Below are positions 18,462 through 27,773 of a stretch of DNA of 64,000 nt, piece after piece. The notes under the pieces are model-generated. The model was not told the origin of the DNA. It made no database searches and saw only the letters and a list, made by a program, of their open reading frames with translations. Both the position numbers and the translations under genes were made by a program. The DNA is from Streptomyces sp. MST-110588. GTDB taxonomy: Bacteria; Actinomycetota; Actinomycetes; Streptomycetales; Streptomycetaceae. The first letter of the stretch is position 1, and each line of letters begins with the position of its first letter. Where the stretch lies: contig NZ_CP074380.1 in the NCBI RefSeq assembly GCF_022695595.1, positions 1,550,001 through 1,614,000 of the forward strand, read 5' to 3'.

Positions 18462-18504
18462 CGTCGGCCGTCGTGCCCCGTGGGGGCGGGCGCGACGGCC
18501 GACG
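18462..18504. terminator. Bidirectional terminator hairpin between convergent genes
   Basis: CGTCGGCCGTCG (18462-18473) and its exact reverse complement (18493-18504) form a 12-bp stem that can extend about four more pairs inward. It lies between the end of the sulfur operon and the end of the convergent subtilase gene. There is no U-run, as usual in Streptomyces. Confidence 0.75.
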
Positions 18505-18527
18505 GGTGGTGCCGAAGCCTCAGCCGG

Positions 18528-19760
18528 TCACTCGGCGATCTTCAGCAGCTTGTTGGGCGTGCCCGCGCTCGGGTTCTTGATCGCTTCGCTGGTGGCGGCG
18601 TCCGTCAGGGCCTTGGCGACCTGGTCCGGCGTGGCGTCCCGGTGACCGCCCAGGTAGACCGCGGCGGCGCCCGCGACGTGCGGGGTGGCCATGGACGTAC
18701 CGGATATGGTCTTGGTCCCGGTGTCGCTGTCGTTCCAGTCCGAGGTGATGTCCGAGCCCGGCGCGTAGAGGTCCACCGCGCCGCCGAAGTTGGAGAACCC
18801 GGACTGCTCGTCGCCCTTGGTGCTGGAGGCGACGGTCAGGGCCTCCTTCACCCGGGCCGGGCTGCTCTGGCCCGCGTCGGTGGACTCGTTGCCCGCCGCG
18901 ACGGCGACGGTGACGCCGGAGGCGACGGCCTTTTGCACCGCGGCGTCCAGGGCCTCGTCCTTGCCGCCCCCGCCGAGGGAGAGGTTCGCCACCGAGGGGC
19001 CCTTGTGGTTCTTGGTGACCCAGTCGATGCCGGCGACCACCTGCTCGGTGCTGCCGGAGCCCTGGTCGTCCAGCACCCGTACGGCCACGATCTTGGCCTT
19101 CTTGGCGACGCCGTGCGCCTTGCCGGCGATGGTGCCCGCGACATGGGTGCCGTGGCCGTTGCCGTCGGAGGCGTCGTTGTCGCCGTCGATCGCGTCGAAT
19201 CCGGAGGAGGCGCGGCCCTCGAAGTCCTTGTGGGTGGTGCGTACGCCGGTGTCGATGACATAGGCGGTGACGCCCTCGCCCGCGCTGTCGGGGTAGGTGT
19301 ATTTCTTGTCGCCCGCGGTGTTCTGCTGGTCGATGCGGTCCAGGCCCCACGACGGCGGATTGTCCTGCGTGGCGTTGATGTGGAATCGCTTGTTCTGGAC
19401 GACCTTGTCGACGGCCGGGTCGGCGGCCAGGCGCCTGGCCTCCTCCTCGCTCAGCCCGGTGGCCGAAAAGCCGTTGAGGGCGGCCGAATAGGTACGCTTC
19501 ACCGTCCCGCCGTATTTGTCGGCGAGGTCCTTGTTCTCCGCGGCATGGACCGCGGGGCTTTCGCCGGACTTCTTCAGCATCACGATGTAGCTGCCTTCCA
19601 CGGCGCCCTTGGCCTGGGCACCGTAGATCCTGCCCTCGGCGGGCGCGGCGGGGGACGCGCCCGCGGTCACGGCGGTGACGGTGCCGACGCCGGCGGCGGC
19701 CACCACGGCGGACACCGCCGTGACGAGCCGTTTCTTGCTGGAACGCTTGTGATGAGCCAT
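18528..19760 (-). CDS. Secreted S8 subtilisin-like serine protease
   Basis: A 410-aa secreted protease. It has a signal peptide (KKRLVTAVSAVVAAAGVGTV), an inhibitor I9 propeptide (SYIVMLKKSG to about residue 127) and a proteinase K-type S8 domain. The catalytic residues are Asp170 (VIDTG), His203 (GHGTHVAG) and Ser356 (GTSMATPHV), with oxyanion Asn291. The start is set at ATG 19760, where the signal peptide begins and GAGGAG lies upstream. The gene is solitary and converges on the sulfur operon. Confidence 0.93.
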   Translation of the reverse strand: MAHHKRSSKKRLVTAVSAVVAAAGVGTVTAVTAGASPAAPAEGRIYGAQAKGAVEGSYIVMLKKSGESPAVHAAENKDLADKYGGTVKRTYSAALNGFSATGLSEEEARRLAADPAVDKVVQNKRFHINATQDNPPSWGLDRIDQQNTAGDKKYTYPDSAGEGVTAYVIDTGVRTTHKDFEGRASSGFDAIDGDNDASDGNGHGTHVAGTIAGKAHGVAKKAKIVAVRVLDDQGSGSTEQVVAGIDWVTKNHKGPSVANLSLGGGGKDEALDAAVQKAVASGVTVAVAAGNESTDAGQSSPARVKEALTVASSTKGDEQSGFSNFGGAVDLYAPGSDITSDWNDSDTGTKTISGTSMATPHVAGAAAVYLGGHRDATPDQVAKALTDAATSEAIKNPSAGTPNKLLKIAE

Positions 19761-19898
19761 TGCGGAGGGTGCTCCTCGCTCGTGCTGTGGGGGGAACGCG
19801 TTGCGCAACGGCCCGGAAGAGCAGGAAGATCTCCGCCGGGCTGGCTCGAAACCCTGTCGGATCGCCGGGCCGGAATTCAAGCGCCGTCCGGCGTTGTG

Positions 19899-19927
19899 AC
19901 ATAAACAACAACCTTGCATAAATGCAA
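19899..19927 (-). promoter_or_regulatory. Candidate promoter of the subtilase gene with a TTGCAT palindrome
   Basis: Read on the minus strand, TTGCAT (19927-19922) and TTATGT (19904-19899) are separated by 17 nt, a sigma-70-like spacing. The -35 box overlaps the palindrome TTGCAT-AA-ATGCAA (19914-19927). The stretch is AT-rich compared with its surroundings. The 374-bp gap 19761-20134 holds no other recognisable feature. Confidence 0.4.
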
Positions 19928-20134
19928 AAGCCCGCCTAAATGGACAGATTGAGTACCCGTCGCACGACCGGCTCGGTCAACTGGCCTTCATAATCCGGAA
20001 ACAGGGCGCTTTCGCCACATCAACGGGCTTCCCGACCACGCTTCCCATGGGCCCGGCGCAGCGAGGCGTACCGCGAACCGCCCCGGCCTGCTCACCTCTC
20101 GCCCCTCTCACTCGATTTCCCCGGCACCGGCTCG

Positions 20135-21463
20135 TCAGCGCTGGTAGCGGGCGAGGACGAGGTTGCCCTCGCGGACCAGTCGCGCGCGCAGGGCGTCCAG
20201 GTCGATCGCGCCGCTGTAGTACTCCTGGAGTCCCGGTGTGGCGATCTTGTCCTTCCACTCCGGGTAGCCGCGTACGGACTGGGCGGGCGCGGAGTGCAGC
20301 GAGCCCGCCAGCGCGGTGCCCGTCGCCCAGCCGTACGTCGCGGTCCGCAGCCGGCGGTCGCGCAGGGCCTGGCGACCGGTGGGCAGCATCCAGTCGCCGA
20401 GGGCGAGCCGGACCATGTTCGCCGGCCGCAGCAGGAAGTCGACGAAGGCCATCGCCGCCTCCTTGTGCGGGCAGCTCTCGGCGATCGAGAGGGTCTGCGG
20501 GCTGACGCCCTGGACCGGGCCGTCCGCGCCCGCCGGCGGCGGCAGCACGGTCCACGGGAAGCCCTTCGGCGCCTGCTGGACGATCTGCTGCCGGTAGGAC
20601 AGGCCCAGCGGCACGATGGCGTACCGCCCGGCGAAGAATCCGGGCAGGGTGTCGGAGCCGCCCATGCCCAGGGTCGTACGGGCGGCACTGCGGTCGACGT
20701 CGATCTGGTCATGGATGGCGCGCGGCACCACCTGGTCGGCGGCGTCGAAGCGGATCTCCACCCTGCCGTCCGGGCGGCGGTCGAAGAGCCGGCCGCCGGT
20801 GGACAGGGCGAGGTTGAGGGTGAGGGAGACCGGTTCCTTCAGCGGCCAGGCGACTCCGTACGTGCCGCCTCGCGTCAGGGACCTGGCCGCCGCCCCGAAC
20901 TCCTCCCAGGACCAGGGGGAGCGCGGGGTGGGCGGGCGGACGCGGGAGCGGCGCAGCAGGCCGCGGTGGGCGATCAGGACGCGCGGCTCCTGGAGGAAGG
21001 GCACGCCGTACACCCGGCCGCCGAAGGTGCCGGTCTCCCAGCTCTGCCGTGGGATGTCGCTGGTGAGGCGGTCGGGGAGGAGGTGTGTGAGGTCGGCGAG
21101 GTGTCCGCCGTAGGCGAAGTCGGCGAGGTCGTCGGAGGCGTCGTGGATGATGTCGGGCGCCTCGCCGCCCTCGAAGGAGGTGAGCAACTGGTCGTGGACG
21201 GTGGGCCAGGCACCCTGGACGTACTCCACCCGGACTGCCGGGTGCCGGCGGTTCCACTCGGCGACCAGTTCCCTGTTGGCGTCGACGGACTCCTTCTGCC
21301 AGGCCAGGGACTGGAAGCGCAGGGTGATCCGGCCGCCGCCGGGGACGCGCCGGGTGCCGTCCGAGCAGCCGGGGAGCAGCGCGGCGGCCGGGAGGGCCGC
21401 GGCGGCGGCGAGCAGGCGTCTGCGGCCCGTACGGGCGGCGGGCGGGTTCACGGTGGCGGACAT
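20135..21463 (-). CDS. Sugar ABC transporter substrate-binding lipoprotein
   Basis: A 442-aa extracellular solute-binding protein of family 1. The signal is twin-arginine-like (TGRRRLLAAAAALPAAALLPGCS) with a lipobox Cys. The mature part shows the usual pattern FEGGEAPDIIHDASDDLADFAYGGHLADLTHLLPD and late DFLLRPANMVRLA. The ATG start overlaps the upstream permease stop by one base (TGATG). It is the third gene of the minus-strand operon and delivers an oligosaccharide or polyol to the two permeases; the substrate is unknown. Confidence 0.9.
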   Translation of the reverse strand: MSATVNPPAARTGRRRLLAAAAALPAAALLPGCSDGTRRVPGGGRITLRFQSLAWQKESVDANRELVAEWNRRHPAVRVEYVQGAWPTVHDQLLTSFEGGEAPDIIHDASDDLADFAYGGHLADLTHLLPDRLTSDIPRQSWETGTFGGRVYGVPFLQEPRVLIAHRGLLRRSRVRPPTPRSPWSWEEFGAAARSLTRGGTYGVAWPLKEPVSLTLNLALSTGGRLFDRRPDGRVEIRFDAADQVVPRAIHDQIDVDRSAARTTLGMGGSDTLPGFFAGRYAIVPLGLSYRQQIVQQAPKGFPWTVLPPPAGADGPVQGVSPQTLSIAESCPHKEAAMAFVDFLLRPANMVRLALGDWMLPTGRQALRDRRLRTATYGWATGTALAGSLHSAPAQSVRGYPEWKDKIATPGLQEYYSGAIDLDALRARLVREGNLVLARYQR

Positions 21464-22314
21464 CAGCTCTTCACCGCCCCGGCGAGCATGCCGCCGGTGA
21501 TCCGCCGCTGGACGAAGGCGAACAGGACCAGGCTGGGCAGGGTCGCCAGCAGGGCGGCGGCGGCCAGCGGGCCGAGGTCGGCGACGCCCTCGGCACCCAG
21601 GAAGTGGGTGAGCACGACCGGCATCGTCTGTTTCCCCGGCGACTTGAGCAGGACGAGCGCGAAGAAGAACTCGTTCCAGGCGGTGACGAACGCGAACAGG
21701 CCGGTGGCGACGATGCCCGGCGCCAGCAGCGGGGCGGTGACGGACACCAGCGTACGGAGCCTTCCGGCGCCGTCCACGGCCGCCGCCTCCTCCAGTTCGG
21801 GCGGCACGGCCCGTACGTAACCGGTCAGCATCCACAGCGCGAAGGGCAGCGACCACACCACGTACACCAGGATCAGGCCGGTGCGGGAGTCCACGAGGTG
21901 CAGGCTCTTGAGGATGAGGAACAGCGGGATGATGACCAGGACCAGCGGGAACGCCTGGCTGACCACGACCCAGCCGGTGGTGGCCCGCGAGAGGCGGTTT
22001 CTGGACCGCGCCAGGACGTAGGCCATCGGGGTCGCCAGGAGGACCGCGGCCACGGCGGAGACCGCGGCGGCGAGCAGGCTGTTGCCCGCGGCCGTCAGCA
22101 GCGGCTGCTCGTCGAAGGCGGCGCGGAAGTTGTCCAGGGTGGGTGCCCGGGGGATCCAGGTGGGGTGGACGCTGCCCAGCTCGCGCGGTGGTTTGAAGGC
22201 GGTGGACAGCAGCCACAGGAAGGGGAAGCCGAGGAAGGCCAGATAGCCGAGGAGGGCGAGGTACTGCCCGGTCCGGCCGGCGGTCCGACGAAGGGTGACG
22301 GGCCGTGGGCTCAT
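21463..22314 (-). CDS. Sugar ABC transporter permease (second subunit, MalG-like)
   Basis: A 283-aa inner-membrane permease with six predicted helices. The EAA coupling loop appears as PPELEEAAAVDGAGRLRTLVSVTAPLLAPGI. Its ATG overlaps the stop of the first permease by ATGA (22311-22314), showing translational coupling. It pairs with the MalF-like subunit. No ATPase is encoded in the operon, as is usual for Streptomyces sugar importers that share a common MsiK-type ATPase. Confidence 0.93.
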   Translation of the reverse strand: MSPRPVTLRRTAGRTGQYLALLGYLAFLGFPFLWLLSTAFKPPRELGSVHPTWIPRAPTLDNFRAAFDEQPLLTAAGNSLLAAAVSAVAAVLLATPMAYVLARSRNRLSRATTGWVVVSQAFPLVLVIIPLFLILKSLHLVDSRTGLILVYVVWSLPFALWMLTGYVRAVPPELEEAAAVDGAGRLRTLVSVTAPLLAPGIVATGLFAFVTAWNEFFFALVLLKSPGKQTMPVVLTHFLGAEGVADLGPLAAAALLATLPSLVLFAFVQRRITGGMLAGAVKS

Positions 22315-23261
22315 TCCGCCTCCTCCCCTCTCAGGCGTCCTGCGAGGTGGACGGCCAGCACGACGGAGACCACGGCGACCATCGCCAGCCCCATCGCCGC
22401 GGCGTACCCGAACTGCCCGTACCGGAACGCCTCCTCGTACGCGAAGAGCATCGGCAGCCGGGTCCGGCCGCCCGGCCCGCCGTCGGTCAGCACGTAGACC
22501 AGGGCGAAGGAGTTGAAGTTCCAGATGAAGTTGAGCGCGCTGACCGCCAGCGCAACGGGCCTGATGGCCGGCCAGGTCACCGTACGGAAGCGGCGCCAGG
22601 CGCCGGCGCCGTCCATGGCGGCGGCCTCGTGCAGCTCGCGTGGCACGTTCTGCAGCCCCGCCAGGAGGGTGACGGTGGTCTGCGGCATGCCTGCCCAGAT
22701 GCCGACGACGATGACGGCGGGCAGGGCGGTGGCCAGGTCGCTGAGCCAGTCGCGGCTGCCGTCGGTGAGGCCGGCCAGGCCGCCCAGGCCCAGGTCGGCC
22801 AGTGTCTCGTTGAGGATGCCGGCGTCCGGGTGGTAGACCAGCCGCCACATGACGCCGACGACCACGCCGGGCATCGCCCACGGCACGATCGCCAGCGCAC
22901 GGACCAGCCAGCGCAGCCGCAGTTCCTGATTGAGCAGCAGGGCCAGGCCCAGGGACAGGAGGAACTGCGGGACGGTGACGCCGAACGCCCACACCAGCCC
23001 GATCCGGAAGGAGTCCCAGAACAGCGAGTCGTGCAGCAGGTCGGAGAAGTTCAGCACACCGGTCCACCGGGTGGCGCGGGTACGGCCCGACTGGGCGTCG
23101 GTGAACGCCAGCGCCGCGCCGTACAGGAGCGGTCCGACGCTGAGCACCAGGATCGGGATCAGCGCGGGCAGGACCAGGAACCACGTCCCGGGGCCGCCGC
23201 GGCCGGCTCGGGCGGCCGGGGCCGCGGTGGCCGACCGCCGTGGCGCGGTGGCGAGGTTCAC
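22311..23261 (-). CDS. Sugar ABC transporter permease (first subunit, MalF-like)
   Basis: About 316 aa with six predicted membrane helices. The EAA loop is NVPRELHEAAAMDGAGAWRRFRTVTWPAIRP. It is the first gene of the three-gene importer operon. GTG 23261 is chosen because GAGGAG lies upstream; in-frame starts further 5' would add an unconserved Arg-rich stretch. The 198-bp divergent region to the next gene shows no clear operator. Confidence 0.92.
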   Translation of the reverse strand: MNLATAPRRSATAAPAARAGRGGPGTWFLVLPALIPILVLSVGPLLYGAALAFTDAQSGRTRATRWTGVLNFSDLLHDSLFWDSFRIGLVWAFGVTVPQFLLSLGLALLLNQELRLRWLVRALAIVPWAMPGVVVGVMWRLVYHPDAGILNETLADLGLGGLAGLTDGSRDWLSDLATALPAVIVVGIWAGMPQTTVTLLAGLQNVPRELHEAAAMDGAGAWRRFRTVTWPAIRPVALAVSALNFIWNFNSFALVYVLTDGGPGGRTRLPMLFAYEEAFRYGQFGYAAAMGLAMVAVVSVVLAVHLAGRLRGEEAE

Positions 23262-23459
23262 GACGGCGGCTCCTCGGCGGCGCCCGGATCGGGTACGCAC
23301 AGGTGTGCGGGAGTGGCGCCGCCGTCATCGTCGTGAGGGCCGGGACCGCAGTCAAGCACCGGGCCGTCGGCGGACCGCCGCCCGCGTCCGGCCTCCCTCC
23401 GGGAAAGACCACCCGGACCTGCGAGACTGTTGGCGATCACGCACCGCAGGAGGCTCCCC

Positions 23460-24350
23460 ATGACCAAAGCGAACAGCGCCGCCTTCACGGAGGCACGGGC
23501 CCGGGAGGTGCTGGCGGCGGCCGGACGGCCGGACGCGGCGGCCGGCGCCCGGCTGCTGTCGCTCGGCGAGAACGCCGTGTTCGCCCTGGACGAGGACGGC
23601 CTGGTCGTGCGGGTGGGGCGGGACGCGGAGCTGCTGGAGCGCGCGGAGCGGGAGCTGCGGGTGGCCGGCTGGCTGGAGGCGTCCGGGGTGCCGGCGGTCC
23701 GGGCCGCGGAGCCGGTGGCCCGGCTGGTGGACGGGCACCCGGTCACGTACTGGCGGCAGCTCCCGCCGGCCGTACGGCCCGCCGGGCCGGGTGATCTGGC
23801 CGGGCTGCTGCGGCTGGTCCACGCCCTTCCGGCACCGCCGTTCGTCCTCCCCCGGCGCGAGCTGCTGGGCGGCGTCGAGCGCTGGCTGCGGCTGGCGGGG
23901 GACGCGGTCTCGGCGCGGGACGCGGAGTATCTGCGGGGGCGGCGCGACGCGTTCGCCGCCGCGGCCACGGCCCTGGAACCGCATCTGCCGCGCGGCCCCA
24001 TCCACGGGGACGCCCTGACCCGCAATGTGCACATCGGCCCCGACGGGCCGGTGCTGGTGGACCTGGAGACCTTCTCCGCCGATCTGCGCGAGCACGACCT
24101 GGTGGTCATGGCGCTCAGCCGGGACCGCTACGGCCTGGACCCCGCCGCGTACGACACGTTCGTCGAGGTCTACGGCTGGGACGTGCGCGACTGGGAGGGC
24201 TGCGCGGTGCTGCGCGGCGCACGGGAGACGGCGAGCTGTGCGTGGGTCTCCCAGCACGCGCCCGGCAACCCCGCGGCCCTGAAGGAGTTCCGGCGCCGCA
24301 TCGCCTCCCTGCGCGAGAAGGACGCGACCGTCCGCTGGTATCCGTTCTAG
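23460..24350 (+). CDS. Aminoglycoside phosphotransferase-fold protein (APH family)
   Basis: A 296-aa kinase-like protein. The Brenner motif IHGDALTRNVHIGPDGPVLVDLETFS contains the catalytic Asp and the metal-binding DLE. The N-lobe is less typical. ATG 23460 has AGGAGG 6-7 nt upstream. Such proteins phosphorylate small molecules, sometimes antibiotics, but most Streptomyces members have no known substrate, so resistance should not be assumed. Confidence 0.8.
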   Translation: MTKANSAAFTEARAREVLAAAGRPDAAAGARLLSLGENAVFALDEDGLVVRVGRDAELLERAERELRVAGWLEASGVPAVRAAEPVARLVDGHPVTYWRQLPPAVRPAGPGDLAGLLRLVHALPAPPFVLPRRELLGGVERWLRLAGDAVSARDAEYLRGRRDAFAAAATALEPHLPRGPIHGDALTRNVHIGPDGPVLVDLETFSADLREHDLVVMALSRDRYGLDPAAYDTFVEVYGWDVRDWEGCAVLRGARETASCAWVSQHAPGNPAALKEFRRRIASLREKDATVRWYPF

Positions 24351-24580
24351 ACCCTGTCGTCCTGCGGTGTCCGTTCCGGCCGGCATCCGTTGCGGTCCGG
24401 CGGCCGTTCGCGCTGTTGCGGTGGTGGGCCGGGTCCGGGCCGGGCGCGGGCCCTGGAAGAATCTTCGGTCACAACCCGGGAGCGTCTCCTCGGAGCACAC
24501 ATCCACCGGCCTGTTTCGCGTGTCTTATGAGTGAGCTGCATACTCATGTGGCCGTAGCACAGGGGAAATTGGAGTATCAC

Positions 24581-25474
24581 TTGAAAACCGGCATCAAGGG
24601 CATTCGTCGCGCTTCGGCGACCGTCGTCACCGCGGGCGCGGTCCTGTCGGCCGGGGCGTTCGCCGCTCCGGCGCAGGCCGCCGCCGCGCCCAAGCCGCCC
24701 ACGATCGTCGCCAAGGGCGGCTTCGTGATGAACAACGGTACGGGCAAGGAGCTGTTCGCCAAGGCCGCGGACACCCGCCGCTCCACCGGTTCCACCACCA
24801 AGATCATGACGGCCCGGGTCGTGCTCGCGGAACGGAACCTGGATCTGAACGCCAAGGTCACCGTCCAGAAGGCGTACAGCGACTACATCGTCTCCAAGAA
24901 CGCCTCCTCGGCGCGGCTGATCGTCGGTGACAAAATCACCGTGCGTCAGCTTCTGTACGGGCTGATGCTGCCGTCCGGCTGCGACGCGGCGTACGCGCTG
25001 GCCGACAAGTTCGGCAAGGGTTCCACGCGCGAGGCGCGGGTGAAGTCCTTCATCGGGAAGATGAACGCCACCGCCAAGAGCCTGGGCCTGCGCAACACCC
25101 ACTTCGACTCGTTCGACGGCATCGGCAGCGGCGCGAACTACTCCACGCCGCGTGACCTGACCAAGCTCGCCAGCAGCGCGATGAAGTACTCGACCTTCCG
25201 TAACGTCGTCAAGACCCAGAAGATCCGCGAGAAGGTCGTCACCAAGAGCGGTGGCTACCGCTACATGGACTGGAAGAACACCAACAAGCTGCTCGGCAGC
25301 TACTCGGGCGCCATCGGCGTCAAGACCGGCTCCGGCCCCGAGGCCAAGTACTGCCTGGTGTTCGCCGCGACCCGGGGCGGCAAGACCGTCATCGGCACCG
25401 TGCTGACCTCCACCTCGGAGGCCAATCGCACGGCGGACGCCAAGAAGCTGATGGACTACGCCTTCAAGAAGTGA
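24581..25474 (+). CDS. D-alanyl-D-alanine carboxypeptidase (S11-type penicillin-binding protein)
   Basis: A 297-aa secreted D,D-peptidase trimming peptidoglycan stem peptides. The Ser nucleophile is in GSTTK (Ser71, Lys74), the second motif is SGC in PSGCDAAYALAD instead of SxN, and the third is KTG at 248. The TTG at 24581 is taken as start because GGAG lies 6 nt upstream and it gives a clean signal peptide (KTGIKGIRRASATVVTAG). An in-frame ATG at 24527 would place 18 odd residues before it. The 230-bp gap before it shows no other gene. Confidence 0.88.
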   Translation: MKTGIKGIRRASATVVTAGAVLSAGAFAAPAQAAAAPKPPTIVAKGGFVMNNGTGKELFAKAADTRRSTGSTTKIMTARVVLAERNLDLNAKVTVQKAYSDYIVSKNASSARLIVGDKITVRQLLYGLMLPSGCDAAYALADKFGKGSTREARVKSFIGKMNATAKSLGLRNTHFDSFDGIGSGANYSTPRDLTKLASSAMKYSTFRNVVKTQKIREKVVTKSGGYRYMDWKNTNKLLGSYSGAIGVKTGSGPEAKYCLVFAATRGGKTVIGTVLTSTSEANRTADAKKLMDYAFKK

Positions 25475-25480
25475 TCCGGC

Positions 25481-25500
25481 CCGGGCCTTGAGCGGCCCGG
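25481..25500 (+). terminator. Hairpin after the D,D-carboxypeptidase gene
   Basis: CCGGGCC-TTGAGC-GGCCCGG forms a perfect 7-bp stem with a 6-nt loop, starting 6 bp after the stop codon. It separates the gene from the convergent exonuclease gene. Confidence 0.6.
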
Positions 25501-25604
25501 CCCACGGCAGGCGGGGGCCTGTCCGCGCCCGGCGACGGGCCGCGGGCGGGCCCCTGCGCCGTCGCGCGCGCCTTCCCGGCGCCCGCGGTGGCGCCGACGC
25601 CATG

Positions 25605-26330
25605 TCAGGTCCCTTCCCGCCGCTGATGGGGGATCAGCGGCCAGGCCGGTTCGACACGGGCCGCCGGATCCCCGGTGCGTCTGAGGTAGCGCTCGAAGGA
25701 TGCCGCCTGCTCGGCCGCCGCCCGCTCCTGGAGGGCGTGCAGCGCGGGAGGCGCCGTACCGGCCACGGAGGGGTGCTTCTCGCCGATGCGGCGGACGACC
25801 CCGGCCGCAGCCACGGCGTCCGCCCCGGCTTCGTGCGCCCCCTCCAGTGGTACGCCGTAGTGCGCGCACAGCGCTTGCAGGGTGCGTTTGCCCTTTCTGT
25901 ACCGGTCCAGGTGCTTGTCGAGGACCAGCGGGTCGATGACCGGCGCCGGTTCCCGGCCCAGCCGCTGGGCCGGCGTCCGCAGGCCGTACCGCCGGCACTC
26001 GCGGTCCAGCAGCGAGAGGTCGTAGCGCGCGTTCATCACCACCAGCGGTATGTCCTGGCCGAGCGCCGCGGCCAGTTCCCCGGCGATCTCCTCGATCCCG
26101 GCCGCCGCCTCCTGGCCGTGGGCGCGGACGTACTCCGTCGTCAGGCCGTGGATGGCACTCGCCTCGGCGGGGACGGGCACGCCCGGATCGAGCAGCCATG
26201 TCCGCCGGCCGGTCTCCCGGCCGTCCGCGCCCAGTCTTATGAGCGCGGCGGTCACGATGCGGTCGTGCTCGACGTCCGTGCCCGTGGTCTCCAGGTCGAA
26301 GCTGACGAGCGGCTCCTGATGCCAGCCCAT
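25605..26330 (-). CDS. DnaQ-like DEDDh 3'-5' exonuclease
   Basis: A 241-aa exonuclease of the DnaQ/RNase T superfamily. Exo I is FDLETTGTD, Exo II NARYDLSLLD and Exo III HEAGADAVAAAGV, giving the DEDDh set. The ATG at 26330 has AAGGAGG 7 nt upstream. It is shorter than a polymerase subunit and stands alone, so a nucleic-acid repair or turnover role is likely. Confidence 0.9.
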   Translation of the reverse strand: MGWHQEPLVSFDLETTGTDVEHDRIVTAALIRLGADGRETGRRTWLLDPGVPVPAEASAIHGLTTEYVRAHGQEAAAGIEEIAGELAAALGQDIPLVVMNARYDLSLLDRECRRYGLRTPAQRLGREPAPVIDPLVLDKHLDRYRKGKRTLQALCAHYGVPLEGAHEAGADAVAAAGVVRRIGEKHPSVAGTAPPALHALQERAAAEQAASFERYLRRTGDPAARVEPAWPLIPHQRREGT

Positions 26331-26418
26331 GGCGGCCTCCTTCGGTGGTGCTTCCCCCGTTTCCCCTACTCTCCCACGCGGCACTGACAACACCCCGGCC
26401 CGGGAAAACAGCGTGACG

Positions 26419-27681
26419 TCAGGACACCGGCCGCGAGTCGGCCCACACGCTCTCGAACTCCTCGCGGTAGACCTCGAAGAGGCCGGGGTCACCGTCGTCG
26501 CGGCCCTGCTGTTCCTGGCGCAGCACCTCCCGGCCGCCGCCGCGCAGCACGAGCACCGGCGACTCCATCCCCCGGCTCTTGCGCAGATAGCTCTGGATGA
26601 CGGCCAGGCCGTCCGCGCCGTCACCGTCCACCAGGTAGGCGGTGAAGCGGGGGGTCTCGTCGAAGACCTGGATCTCGAAGGCGCCGGGGTCCCGCAGCCG
26701 GGCCCGCACCCGGCGCATGTGCAGGATGTTCATCTCGATCGACCGGCTCATTTCACCCTTTTTGAGGCCGAGTTCCCGCTCCCGGCGGCGTACCGCGCTG
26801 CTGGCCGGGTTGAGGAAGAGCAGGCGGATGCGGCAGCCGGACTCCGCCAGCCGCACCAGTCGGCGGCCGGAGTAGTTCTGCACCAGGAGGTTGAGGCCGA
26901 TGCCGACGGCGTCCAGCCGCCGGGCGCCGCCGAAGAGGTCCTCGGCCGGGAGCCGGCGCTGCAGGCGCACCCGGTCGGCGTGGACACCGACGACGTCGGC
27001 GTAGCGGTCCCCCACGAGGTCCTCGACGGCGTCGACGGGGAGCCGGCCGGCGGTGCGCGTACCGATGCCGGAGCCCAGGATGTCCAGGAGGCGGGCGGAG
27101 GCGCGCTCGGCCTGGGCCAGGACGGTCTGGGACAGGGCGCGGTTGCGCGAGACGATGTTGCGGGCGACCTCCAGCTCGTCCAGTGCCAGCTCCACCTCCC
27201 GCCGGTCGTCGAAATACGGCTCGAAACAGGGCCAGTGCTGGACCATCAGCTCGCGCAACTGCGGGAGCGTCAGGAAGCTGATGATGTTGTCGTCGGCGGG
27301 GTCCAGGAGGTAGCCCTTGCGGCGGCTGACCTCGCGGACGGCCACCGCCCGCTGCACCCACTCCTGCCCGGTGGGGCCGGCCGCCGCGATGACCCATTCG
27401 TCGCCGTGCACCGGCTCGTAGATGGGGCGCAGGACCGCGGCGACAACGGCCCGCAGCCGCTGTTCGACCAGGTTCAGCCAGATATAGGCACGGCCGGCCC
27501 GGCGGGCGCGGGTGCGCACCTCGGCCCACGCCCCGGGCCCCCAGTCCAGCTCCGCGCCGATCTCCAGCGGTCGCGCCAGGGACACCGCCCCGGGCGGTGC
27601 GTCGACGGAGCCGCCCTCCTGACCCTCGTGACCGTCATGGCCGTCGTCACCAGGGGGCAACTCCAGCCCGCCCGAGCTCAC
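26419..27681 (-). CDS. SAV2148-family HEPN-domain protein
   Basis: A 420-aa cytoplasmic protein that I recognise as the Streptomyces SAV2148 family. Conserved stretches include YIWLNLVEQRLRAVVAAVLR, HWPCFEPYFDDRREVELAL and the C-terminal ESVWADSRPVS. The family name refers to a HEPN domain, a fold often found in RNases; catalytic activity has not been shown from this sequence. The GTG at 27681 (VSSGGLELPPGD) is chosen because family members begin there and GGAAGG lies upstream. Confidence 0.85.
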   Translation of the reverse strand: MSSGGLELPPGDDGHDGHEGQEGGSVDAPPGAVSLARPLEIGAELDWGPGAWAEVRTRARRAGRAYIWLNLVEQRLRAVVAAVLRPIYEPVHGDEWVIAAAGPTGQEWVQRAVAVREVSRRKGYLLDPADDNIISFLTLPQLRELMVQHWPCFEPYFDDRREVELALDELEVARNIVSRNRALSQTVLAQAERASARLLDILGSGIGTRTAGRLPVDAVEDLVGDRYADVVGVHADRVRLQRRLPAEDLFGGARRLDAVGIGLNLLVQNYSGRRLVRLAESGCRIRLLFLNPASSAVRRRERELGLKKGEMSRSIEMNILHMRRVRARLRDPGAFEIQVFDETPRFTAYLVDGDGADGLAVIQSYLRKSRGMESPVLVLRGGGREVLRQEQQGRDDGDPGLFEVYREEFESVWADSRPVS

Positions 27682-27773
27682 CTGCGCACCGCCTTCCGAA
27701 CCCCCGTGCCAACGATCAAGGCAGAGTACTGCGGGTCCGGGAGGCGGTGCAGCAGGACCGATCGAGTCCCGCG

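Noticed and set aside
20294..21820. A 508-codon plus-strand frame across the sugar transporter genes
   Set aside because: It is antisense to an intact binding protein and permease and has shadow-like composition.
23460..24350. Calling the phosphotransferase a confirmed aminoglycoside resistance gene
   Set aside because: Only the general APH fold and Brenner motif are seen; most chromosomal Streptomyces members have unknown substrates.
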